This document shows, piece by piece, positions 5,152 through 10,910 of a DNA stretch of 10,910 bases (positions are counted from its first letter, which is position 1; each line of letters opens with the position of its first letter). A program made the translations under genes and the position numbers. Source of the DNA: CAXYVC01 sp964292295 (GTDB lineage: Bacteria; Acidobacteriota; Holophagae; Holophagales; Holophagaceae); assembly GCA_964292295.1 (NCBI GenBank), contig CAXYVC010000093.1:1-10910 (forward strand), written 5' to 3'. The notes under the pieces were generated by a model, which ran no database searches, had not been told where the DNA came from, and saw only the letters and a list, made by a program, of their open reading frames with translations.

Positions 5152-5919
5152 TCAGCTGGCACCGCCGCCGGACCCATCGCTTCGGCGGATGAAGACGCTC
5201 CGGGACGCGTGGCAGTGGGGGCAGATCCAGCCCTCGGGCAGGGCCGCGAAGGGCGTTCCCGGCGCAACACCCGAGGCGGGGTCTCCGTACCGCTGGTCGT
5301 AGGTGTAGCCGCACACGCTGCAGACGAACCGCTCTCCGGCCGGCCCTGAGGCTTCGAGGGAGCCGGGTCTCCGGGCCGCCTGGACCCGCATCTCCAGCTG
5401 TTCCACGCGCCCGGCGTACAGGGTGTGGACCAGCGCGCGGTCGAAGTCCGCAAAAGCCTCCAGCATCCGGGTCTGCTCCTCCCCGCTGAAGTAGTCCATG
5501 CAGGGGAGGAAGAAATCCCGGTCCTCCTTGGCGATGTGCCGGGGATAGAAGGTGGTGATGCGCTCCAGGGCCGCGGCCAGCTGGGGCAGGGCCCCGCGCT
5601 CGCCCCGGAGCGCGGCGGCCCGGGCGGCCTCGAGCCGCGCCACGCCTTCGCGGCCCAGGCCGTGTTCGCGCTCCAGTTCCTCCAGCCGCTCCTGGTGTTC
5701 AAGACTGAGGGGTTTCTCCCGCAGGGCCCGGAAGAGGATGTCCTCCTCCTTGCCGTGGTGGCAGCGGTCCGCATAGGTCCGGACGAAGTCGATGGCGCCG
5801 AGGACGAGGTCCAGATCCGCCTTCCCGCTTGCCTGGATGCGCCTGGATTCCCGCGCCATGAGTGCGATCATCCGCTCGATCAGGCGATGCTCGACCATGA
5901 GGGGGCCGACGGGCAGCAT
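5152..5919 (-). CDS. Hemerythrin-rubredoxin fusion protein
   Basis: This 255-residue protein joins a hemerythrin-like four-helix domain (about 3-180) to a C-terminal rubredoxin (about 197-245). Candidate di-iron ligands are His11 in MVEHRLIE, His55 and Glu59 in HHGKEED, His86 in REHGLGREG, and His128 and Glu132 in RHIAKED. Rubredoxin iron ligands are Cys200/Cys203 in CSVCGY and Cys233/Cys236 in CPHC, with the usual GDPASGVAPGT loop between. Rubredoxin normally passes single electrons, so it could reduce the di-iron site and make this an oxygen- or nitric-oxide-handling enzyme rather than a carrier; that is inference. No signal peptide is seen, so it is probably cytoplasmic. ATG 5919 is chosen because GGAG lies five bases upstream; the open frame further upstream crosses the operator and is unlikely to be coding. 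The gene is divergent from the RIC-type gene. Confidence 0.93.
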   Translation of the reverse strand: MLPVGPLMVEHRLIERMIALMARESRRIQASGKADLDLVLGAIDFVRTYADRCHHGKEEDILFRALREKPLSLEHQERLEELEREHGLGREGVARLEAARAAALRGERGALPQLAAALERITTFYPRHIAKEDRDFFLPCMDYFSGEEQTRMLEAFADFDRALVHTLYAGRVEQLEMRVQAARRPGSLEASGPAGERFVCSVCGYTYDQRYGDPASGVAPGTPFAALPEGWICPHCHASRSVFIRRSDGSGGGAS

Positions 5920-5994
5920 GGGCGCTCCGGGGATGGGTGGGCCCAGGATGCCACCCCTCTGGGTCGGATGCGCCGCCAGGTTGTCGGTCCAGGG

Positions 5995-6010
5995 CTTGAC
6001 CCCCGTCAAG
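5995..6010. promoter_or_regulatory. Palindromic CRP/FNR-family operator between the two di-iron genes
   Basis: CTTGACCCCCGTCAAG is an inverted repeat with perfect six-base arms around four central C. It has the TTGAC-N4-GTCAA form used by CRP/FNR-superfamily regulators and is close to the HcpR and DNR/NNR types that control nitrosative-stress genes. It lies 75 bases from the hemerythrin-rubredoxin start and 96 bases from the RIC start. With the centre at 6002.5, activation at -41.5 would place a rightward start near 6044, and GATCGT (6032-6037) is a weak -10 candidate there. Which regulator binds is inference. Confidence 0.65.
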
Positions 6011-6106
6011 GCGTCCCGACGGGATGGGCCGGATCGTGGCGTTCCGGAAGGGGAGGAACCCATGAACGGGCACCCCGCGCACCCCAATCCTTGTGGAGAT
6101 TCGCCG

Positions 6107-6820
6107 ATGACCTACGATCCCCAGACGCCCATCGGGGACATCGCCCTGAAGGCGCCAGAATCCATGCGCCTCTTCGAAACCCTCGGCCTCGACGATTGCT
6201 GCGGAGGACAGCTGCCCCTGGGTGCGGCCTGCCAGAAGGCGAAGCGCGATGCCCAGCAGATACTCGCGGACCCCGCTGCCCTGGAGCGGCTTCCCCAGGA
6301 CGGCGAGGATCCCTCCCGTTTCGCTTCGGGCTCCCTCACGGACCTCATCGCCCACATCGAGGCAAAGCACCACGCGTTCACGCGCCAGGAACTCGATCGC
6401 CTCGGGCCCCTCGTGGCCCGGGTGCTCGGCGTCCACGGTGAACGCCATCCGGAGCTGGCGGAGGTTTCCCGTCTTTTCAAGGCGCTCGAGGCGGATCTCC
6501 GACCGCACCTGGAGAAGGAGGAGCGGATCCTCTTCCCCGCGATCCGCGCCCTGGAGAGCGGAGGCGGGGCTTCCCCGTCCTGCCTCCGCACGGTGCTCGG
6601 GCCCATCGGCGTGATGCAGCGGGAGCACGCGGGGGCCGGCGAGGTTCTGGCCCGCCTCCGGGAATGCACCCGCGGCTACGAGGTCCCCGGCGACGGATGT
6701 GCGAGCTTCCGTGCGGTCTACGGGGGGCTCCAGGCCCTGGAAGAAGACCTCCACCGGCACATCTTCCTGGAGAACCAGCTGCTCTTCCCGCGGGCGGTCG
6801 CGCTGGAGGGGAGGGCCTGA
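6107..6820 (+). CDS. ric: RIC/YtfE/ScdA-type di-iron iron-sulfur cluster repair protein
   Basis: This 237-residue protein has the RIC layout. The N-terminal ScdA_N (DUF542) segment is TPIGDIALKAPESMRLFETLGLD with the signature CCGG (Cys31-Cys32), followed by a hemerythrin-like domain (about 75-235). Ligands matching the YtfE set are His83, His134 with Glu138 (HLEKE), His174 (REHAGAG), and His218 with Glu222 (HIFLE). The family repairs iron-sulfur clusters damaged by nitric oxide or peroxide, or supplies iron for repair, in the cytoplasm. I chose ATG 6107 because the protein then begins like family members, GGAG lies eight bases upstream, and the preceding codons suddenly lose G/C at third positions. 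An upstream in-frame ATG at 6062 also has a strong GGAGGA site and would add 15 residues. It shares the palindromic operator with the divergent hemerythrin-rubredoxin gene. Confidence 0.93.
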   Translation: MTYDPQTPIGDIALKAPESMRLFETLGLDDCCGGQLPLGAACQKAKRDAQQILADPAALERLPQDGEDPSRFASGSLTDLIAHIEAKHHAFTRQELDRLGPLVARVLGVHGERHPELAEVSRLFKALEADLRPHLEKEERILFPAIRALESGGGASPSCLRTVLGPIGVMQREHAGAGEVLARLRECTRGYEVPGDGCASFRAVYGGLQALEEDLHRHIFLENQLLFPRAVALEGRA

Positions 6821-6848
6821 TTCCAGAGCCCTCTGCGTTTCCTGACAC

Positions 6849-7718
6849 CTAGGCCCGGCTCGCCTCGTCCGGGAAGCGGGACAGGAACCAGGTGACGGCC
6901 AGGAGGTCGGCGCTGCCGCCGGGGCTGAGGTTGCGCGCGATCAGGTCGCGGTCGAAGGCCTCCAGGCGCGCGTGCAGGTCGGGCAGCCGGGTGCCGCCGG
7001 CGTGCAGGAGGGCTGACGCCCGGGCCTGCACGTGGGCGAGGCCCTCCAGGCCGCCCCGCGCCACGAGGTTGGTGTCGGGGTTCACGGCCAGCAGGTGGAG
7101 CAGGGCCTGCGTGAGGGCCAGCTCCTCGGTGGCGCCTTCCTCCAGGCGTGTGCGGAAGGCGGGCAGGGCGTGGGCGCGCACGGGGGCGAAGCCGGAGGCG
7201 GCTTCGCCGCGCACGCCGGGAAGCCCGTGCTGCCGGAAGATGCGTTCACCGGCGGTTCGGACCGGGGCCTCCCGGGTGAGTTCCTCCTCCACGAGGCCGG
7301 TGCAGAGGCGCGCAACTTCGCGGCAGAGCGCGCCGGTCTCGGCGCGCCCCAGGCGCCCCGCCGCGGCGCAGAGCAGGCCCAGGGAGAAGATGCTGCCCTT
7401 GTGGGTGTTGACGCCGCCGGTGGCGGCGAACATGGCGGCCTCGCAGGCCATCCCCTCGGGGCGCAGGCGCGCCAGGAAGGCGCGGGGCGGCAGCGCGCGT
7501 CCCGAGGCCCCGAGGCGCACGAAGGCGGGGAACCAGGGCTCCAGCGCCGCCGCGCTGGCGTGGAAGGTGTGCAGGTCCATGTCCCGGTGGGCGCCCCGGT
7601 TGGCGCGGTCCACGAGACCCGGCTTCGGGGTGAGCTCCACCTCCTTCAGCAGGGCCTGGTGCGCCGCTGCGCCCACCGCCAGGGCGAGGGCCTCTTCATC
7701 GCGCACGGCGGTAGGCAC
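6849..7718 (-). CDS. citG: Triphosphoribosyl-dephospho-CoA synthase
   Basis: This 289-residue enzyme joins dephospho-CoA to ATP-derived triphosphoribose, with release of adenine, making the precursor of the citrate lyase prosthetic group. Family motifs are EVELTPKPGLVDRANRGAH (26-44), the conserved TGGVNTHKGSIFSLG (100-114), NPDTN (213-217) and the C-terminal SPGGSADLLAVTWFL (265-279). Length is normal for a stand-alone CitG; in some enterobacteria CitG and CitX are fused, but here they are separate. The start is GTG at 7718 with GGAG seven to eight bases upstream, overlapping the end of citX by 23 bases, so translation is probably coupled. It is the last gene of the cit cluster and ends 28 bases from the convergent RIC gene. 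Confidence 0.95.
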   Translation of the reverse strand: MPTAVRDEEALALAVGAAAHQALLKEVELTPKPGLVDRANRGAHRDMDLHTFHASAAALEPWFPAFVRLGASGRALPPRAFLARLRPEGMACEAAMFAATGGVNTHKGSIFSLGLLCAAAGRLGRAETGALCREVARLCTGLVEEELTREAPVRTAGERIFRQHGLPGVRGEAASGFAPVRAHALPAFRTRLEEGATEELALTQALLHLLAVNPDTNLVARGGLEGLAHVQARASALLHAGGTRLPDLHARLEAFDRDLIARNLSPGGSADLLAVTWFLSRFPDEASRA

Positions 7719-8262
7719 GGAGGCGCTCCTCGATGGCCGCCAGGAGGGCGGGAAGGGGGTGGGCCCGGGAGCGGGCGCAGGCGTGGGCCTCCGCGCCGCA
7801 GAGCAGGCAGCGCCGGGGAGGGAGGCCCAGTTCCCTGCGGGAGAGGGAGCCCTGTGCCGGATCGATCACGTCCAGGTCCCAGAGGCGGCCGAGCGGATGC
7901 GCGTCCTCCAGCCCGCTGGCGGCCCGCTTGAGCGCAAGAGCCCCGGTTTCCACGGCCAGGATGGCCTCAGGCCCGGTGGCCTGGAGGTGCAGCTCCAGGT
8001 GGGACACGGGCCAGGCGTGGGTGCGGAAGAGCGCCTCCAGGGTCTGCAGGGCGGCTTCCATCAGGGCCCGGGGTGTGGGGCCGTCCTTCACGGGGCCGGG
8101 CGTGACCAGGGTGAGGGAGAGCACCGGGCACTCAAAGCGCGTGAGGGCTTCCCGCTGGCGGCGCACCCGGGCCTCGCGGGCGGCCAGGACCTCCTCCAGC
8201 GAGACGGCCCTTCCCTCCGCGGGGGCGGGGGGAAGGGCCGTGGGGAAGCGCGTCGGGCTCAG
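7696..8262 (-). CDS. citX: Holo-citrate lyase synthase (phosphoribosyl-dephospho-CoA transferase)
   Basis: CitX transfers the phosphoribosyl-dephospho-CoA group made by CitG onto the serine of CitD. Motifs are TPGPVKD (54-60), ATGPEAILAV (95-104), HPLGRLWDLDV (122-132), SRRELGLPPRRCLLC (141-155) and the CARSRAH end motif (162-168). These match known CitX over the whole length. No ATG, TTG or GTG lies at a plausible N-terminus. I therefore place the start at CTG 8262, whose last base begins the citF stop codon (CTGA overlap). That gives 188 residues, close to the usual length of about 183. A second CTG near residue 22 has GGAAGG upstream and is an alternative. Product identity is secure; the exact start is not. 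Confidence 0.92.
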   Translation of the reverse strand: MSPTRFPTALPPAPAEGRAVSLEEVLAAREARVRRQREALTRFECPVLSLTLVTPGPVKDGPTPRALMEAALQTLEALFRTHAWPVSHLELHLQATGPEAILAVETGALALKRAASGLEDAHPLGRLWDLDVIDPAQGSLSRRELGLPPRRCLLCGAEAHACARSRAHPLPALLAAIEERLRAYRRAR

Positions 8263-9776
8263 GGCTTGACCTGGCGGACGACGTCGATGACGCTGCCGTC
8301 CCGGTAGCGGATGATGCCCACGATCTTGTCGAGGAACTCGATGGGCGTGGGCTCGCCGACGATGGAGACCGCCTTCTGGTACAGCTCCTCGATGGTCACC
8401 ACCGGCAGGCCGGCGGCCTTGAGGCGCTCGGCCACCTCGGGGCGCTTCGGGTTCACGGCGATGCCGTGGTCCGTCACCAGCACGCCGATGCACGCGCCGG
8501 GGGTCACGATGGTGGTGACCTGCTTGACCACGGTGGGGATGCGGCTGCGGATCAGGGGGCCCACCACGATGGAGAGGTTCGCCGTGGCCGCCACGTCGCA
8601 GTGGCCGCCGGAGGCGCCCATCATCAGGCCGTCGGACCCGGTGATCACGTTCACGTTGAAGTCGAGGTCGATCTCCAGCGCGCTGAGGATCACCACGTCC
8701 AGGCGGTCGCAGTGGGTGCCCTTGGAGCCGGGGTTGGCGTACTCGTTGGCGCTCACCTCGATGTGGTTGGGGCTGCTTCCCAGGGAGGCGGCCGCGTCCC
8801 CGTCGAAGCACTGCACGTCCACCCGCTTCTCGATGAGGCCCTTCTTGTGCAGGTCCACGATGCCGCCGGTGGTGCCGCCGGGCGCGAAGCTGGCGGTGAT
8901 GCCCTTGGCGCGCATCTTCTGCTCGAGGAAGCGCACCACGGCCGTGGAGGCGCCGCCCGAGCCGGTCTGCAGGGAGAAGCCCTGCTCGAAGTAGCCGCTG
9001 TGCTCGATGACGTTCGCCGCGTGGCGGGCGATCAGGAGGTCGCGGGGGTTCTTGGTCACGCGGGCGGCGCCCACGCTGATCTTGGAGGGGTCGCCCACCT
9101 GCTCGACCTGCACGATCCAGTCCACCTGGTCCTGGCTGATGCTGGCCGGGGTGTGGGGGAAGGGCAGGATCTCCTCGGTGAGGAGCACCACGCACTTGGC
9201 GAACTGCGCGTCCACCTTGGCGTAGCCCAGGGATCCGCAGCGGCTCTTGCCGCTCGTGCCGTTGGCGTTGCCGAAGGCGTCGCAGGCGCTGACCCCCAGG
9301 AAGGCCACGTCGATCTTCAGCTCGCCCGTCTGCACGAGGCGCGCGCGCCCGCCGTGGGAGTGGATGTGGATGGGCTCCTCCATCAGGCCGTTGCTGATGG
9401 CCTTGGCCAGCTGGCCGCGCATGCCCGAGGTGTAGATCTTGCGGATGACCCCGCTCTTGATGTGCTCGATCAGGGGCGCGTTGGCGCTCAGGAGCGAGGA
9501 GGAGGCCAGGGTCAGGTTCTTGAAGCCCATGCGGGCCAGGGTCTCCACCACCAGGTTGATGACCTTGTCGCCTTCGCGGAAGGCGTGGTGGAAGGAGATG
9601 GTCATGCCGTCCTTCAGGCCGGAGCGGCGGATGGCCTCCTCCAGGGAGTCCACGAGCTTGCGATCCCGCTTCTGCTTGGGATCGGTCAGGTAGGGGGCGT
9701 GCTTGGCGAAGTGCTCGAAGCGTTCGAGGCCCTTCAGGCAGGCGCTGTCGTCGAGTCGGGGATTGGGTTTGCTCAT
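8259..9776 (-). CDS. citF: Citrate lyase alpha subunit (citrate CoA-transferase)
   Basis: This 505-residue subunit exchanges the acetyl group on CitD for citrate, forming citryl-ACP and free acetate. It belongs to the CoA-transferase fold. Conserved stretches are DGMTISFHHAFREGD (56-70), GVSACDAFGNANGTSG (161-176), SGGASTAVVRFL (273-284), APGGTTGGIVDLH (298-310), FDGDAAASLGSSPNHIE (324-340), SANEYANPGSKG (342-353) and GSDGLMMGASGGHCDVA (380-396). Full length compared with known CitF of about 510 residues. ATG 9776 has GGAGG six bases upstream. It starts 13 bases after the citE stop, and its own stop overlaps the proposed citX start. Confidence 0.98.
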   Translation of the reverse strand: MSKPNPRLDDSACLKGLERFEHFAKHAPYLTDPKQKRDRKLVDSLEEAIRRSGLKDGMTISFHHAFREGDKVINLVVETLARMGFKNLTLASSSLLSANAPLIEHIKSGVIRKIYTSGMRGQLAKAISNGLMEEPIHIHSHGGRARLVQTGELKIDVAFLGVSACDAFGNANGTSGKSRCGSLGYAKVDAQFAKCVVLLTEEILPFPHTPASISQDQVDWIVQVEQVGDPSKISVGAARVTKNPRDLLIARHAANVIEHSGYFEQGFSLQTGSGGASTAVVRFLEQKMRAKGITASFAPGGTTGGIVDLHKKGLIEKRVDVQCFDGDAAASLGSSPNHIEVSANEYANPGSKGTHCDRLDVVILSALEIDLDFNVNVITGSDGLMMGASGGHCDVAATANLSIVVGPLIRSRIPTVVKQVTTIVTPGACIGVLVTDHGIAVNPKRPEVAERLKAAGLPVVTIEELYQKAVSIVGEPTPIEFLDKIVGIIRYRDGSVIDVVRQVKP

Positions 9777-9789
9777 GTCGCGCCTCCGC

Positions 9790-10665
9790 CTACTGCCGGG
9801 TTCCGGAGATCTGGGCCAGGTGGAGGACGCGCCTGGCGTTGTCGACCACCGGCGCGTCGACCATCTTGCCGTTGAGGGACACCACGCCGAGGCCTTCGCG
9901 CTCGGCCTTCTCCGCCGCCTCCATGATGCGGGTGGCCTTGGCCACCTCCGCCTCGGTGGGCGCGTAGGCATTGTGGAGCAGCTCGATCTGGCGGGGGTTG
10001 ATGAGGGACTTGCCGTTGAAGCCGAGGCGCTTGATGAGCTCGACCTCCTGCAGGAAGCCCTCCTCGTTGTCCACGTCGCCGTAGACCACGTCGTAGGCGT
10101 CGATCTTGGCCGCGCGGGCGGCGTGCAGCAGGGCGCAGCGGGCGTAGAAGAGCTCGGTGCCGTCGCCGCGGGTGGTCTGCATGTCGATCACGTAGTCGAA
10201 GCCGGCCAGGGCGATGGAGTCCATGCGGGGGCTGGCGGTGGCGATGGCCACGGCGTTCACCACGCCGCTGGCGCTCTCGATGGCCGCCATCAGCTTGGTG
10301 GAGCCGACCTCCCGGCCGCACTCGCGCTCGATGCGCTCCACGTGGCGCTCCAGCTCGTGGATGTCCTCCGCCCGGTCGGTCTTGGGCAGGCGCACGATGT
10401 CGGCGCCGCCGCGCACGGCCGCCTCCAGGTCCTTCAGGCCGAAGGGCGTGTCCAGGGGGTTGATGCGCACGACCCTCTCGATGTCGGCGTACACCGGGCT
10501 CTGGATGGCGTGGAAGACCAGCAGGCGGGCGCTGTCCTTCTCGCGCAGGGCGACCGCGTCCTCCAGGTCGAACATGATGGAATCGGGCCGGTAGACGTAG
10601 GCCGTGCTGAGCATGGCCGCGTTGGAGCCCGGGATGAAGAGCATGCTTCGGCGGAGTCGGGTCAT
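9790..10665 (-). CDS. citE: Citrate lyase beta subunit (citryl-ACP lyase)
   Basis: This 291-residue TIM-barrel subunit cleaves citryl-ACP to acetyl-ACP and oxaloacetate. It shows the CitE/HpcH aldolase-family motifs: RSMLFIPGSN (6-15), FDLEDAVALREKD (32-44), VRINPLDT (66-73), DIVRLPKTD (89-97), MAAIES (126-131, Glu130 a likely metal ligand), ALAGFDYVIDM (152-162) and NGKSLINPRQIELLHNAY (217-234). The sequence GRDGTELFYAR-type region is present as RGDGTELFYAR (166-176). Length is typical. The ATG at 10665 overlaps the citD stop as ATGA, so the two are translationally coupled. No frameshift or missing key residue is seen. Confidence 0.98.
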   Translation of the reverse strand: MTRLRRSMLFIPGSNAAMLSTAYVYRPDSIMFDLEDAVALREKDSARLLVFHAIQSPVYADIERVVRINPLDTPFGLKDLEAAVRGGADIVRLPKTDRAEDIHELERHVERIERECGREVGSTKLMAAIESASGVVNAVAIATASPRMDSIALAGFDYVIDMQTTRGDGTELFYARCALLHAARAAKIDAYDVVYGDVDNEEGFLQEVELIKRLGFNGKSLINPRQIELLHNAYAPTEAEVAKATRIMEAAEKAEREGLGVVSLNGKMVDAPVVDNARRVLHLAQISGTRQ

Positions 10666-10910
10666 GACAGGGTGCTCCAGGTGAGGTCCTCGACGCCGGC
10701 GCCGCGCAGGACGGCGGCCTGCACGCGGGCGCGGATGGCGCAGTCCAGGGCGCCCTTGTCCTGGATCACCACCTGGCCGGAGGTGACGCCCAGCTTCTTC
10801 AGGGTCTCGTCGACCACGGCGCGGATCTGCGCGCCGAACTGTCGCATCACCTCGCTGGTGATGACCACTTCCAGCTCCTTCCCCTCGTGCGCGGAGACCT
10901 TCACGGGCAG
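10662..10910 (-). CDS. citD: Citrate lyase gamma subunit (acyl carrier protein), 5' end outside the window
   Basis: The visible 82 residues match the CitD carrier protein: ELEVVITSEVMRQFGAQIR, VVDETLKKLG and the strongly conserved VIQDKGALDCAIRARVQAAVLR near the C-terminus. CitD is normally about 95-100 residues, so some 15 are missing beyond the right edge. These include the N-terminal serine that carries the phosphoribosyl-dephospho-CoA arm, so it cannot be checked here. An in-frame GTG at 10904 would make an 80-residue protein without that serine, so I treat the gene as cut by the window edge. Its stop overlaps the citE start (ATGA). citC and any regulator would be expected further right. 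Confidence 0.95.
   Translation of the reverse strand: MPVKVSAHEGKELEVVITSEVMRQFGAQIRAVVDETLKKLGVTSGQVVIQDKGALDCAIRARVQAAVLRGAGVEDLTWSTLS

Noticed and set aside
4659..5314. Long minus-strand open frames with repeated GGAE-R-T...LCSA-AALS motifs opposite the tRNA-like units
   Set aside because: The repeated motif is simply the antisense translation of the tRNA-derived units, a well-known source of false proteins.
5920..6087. N-terminal extension of the hemerythrin-rubredoxin protein back to 6087
   Set aside because: It would run through the operator and into the leader of the divergent gene; the start at 5919 has a good ribosome-binding site.
6062..6106. ATG at 6062 as the RIC start
   Set aside because: The intervening codons include AAT CCT TGT GGA GAT, which breaks the G/C third-position habit, and the family begins at the later ATG. 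It remains possible because of its strong GGAGGA site.
8466..9875. A 469-codon plus-strand open frame opposite citF
   Set aside because: His/Ala/Gly/Val-rich antisense shadow of citF, with no domain signature.

Overview
The window is very GC-rich bacterial DNA with short gene gaps and compact operons. An MglA-type GTPase, a LolA-like carrier, a quinone-type PyrD, a hemerythrin-rubredoxin protein, an RIC-type repair protein and a complete citrate lyase cluster together suggest an anaerobic or microaerophilic Gram-negative bacterium. Holophagae-type Acidobacteriota (Geothrix relatives) would fit, as would a deltaproteobacterium-like lineage. The lineage is inferred from gene content and composition and was not tested by any search.

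Layout. 1-134 (-): start of an unrecognised gene running off the left edge. 275-1336 (+): pyrD. 1326-3237 (-): a LolA-like protein translationally coupled behind an MglA-like GTPase that carries a long Pro/Ala-rich tail. 3366-4013 (-): lexA, with a promoter placed so that its mRNA would be leaderless. 4077-4658 (-): a small exported protein of unknown function. 4702-5150 (+): a promoter, one tRNA-Ala(CGC)-like gene, two degenerate tRNA-derived units and hairpins; this is the least ordinary part of the window. 5152-5919 (-) and 6107-6820 (+): a divergent pair, hemerythrin-rubredoxin fusion and RIC/YtfE-type di-iron protein, sharing a palindromic CRP/FNR-type operator. 6849-10910 (-): citD (5' end missing), citE, citF, citX, citG, tightly overlapped.

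How the genes work together. CitD/E/F form citrate lyase, which splits citrate into acetate and oxaloacetate. CitG makes the prosthetic-group precursor and CitX attaches it to CitD, so the cluster encodes the enzyme and its maturation; the CitC ligase is not in view. The hemerythrin-rubredoxin/RIC pair looks like a nitrosative or oxidative stress module. PyrD, LexA, LolA and MglA are housekeeping, regulatory and cell-envelope or polarity functions.

I see no transposase, integrase, phage gene or CRISPR array. The best candidates for something undescribed are the three-unit tRNA-derived array with its 3' hairpins, the tailed MglA with a leader hairpin that could mask its ribosome-binding site, and the shared stress operator.
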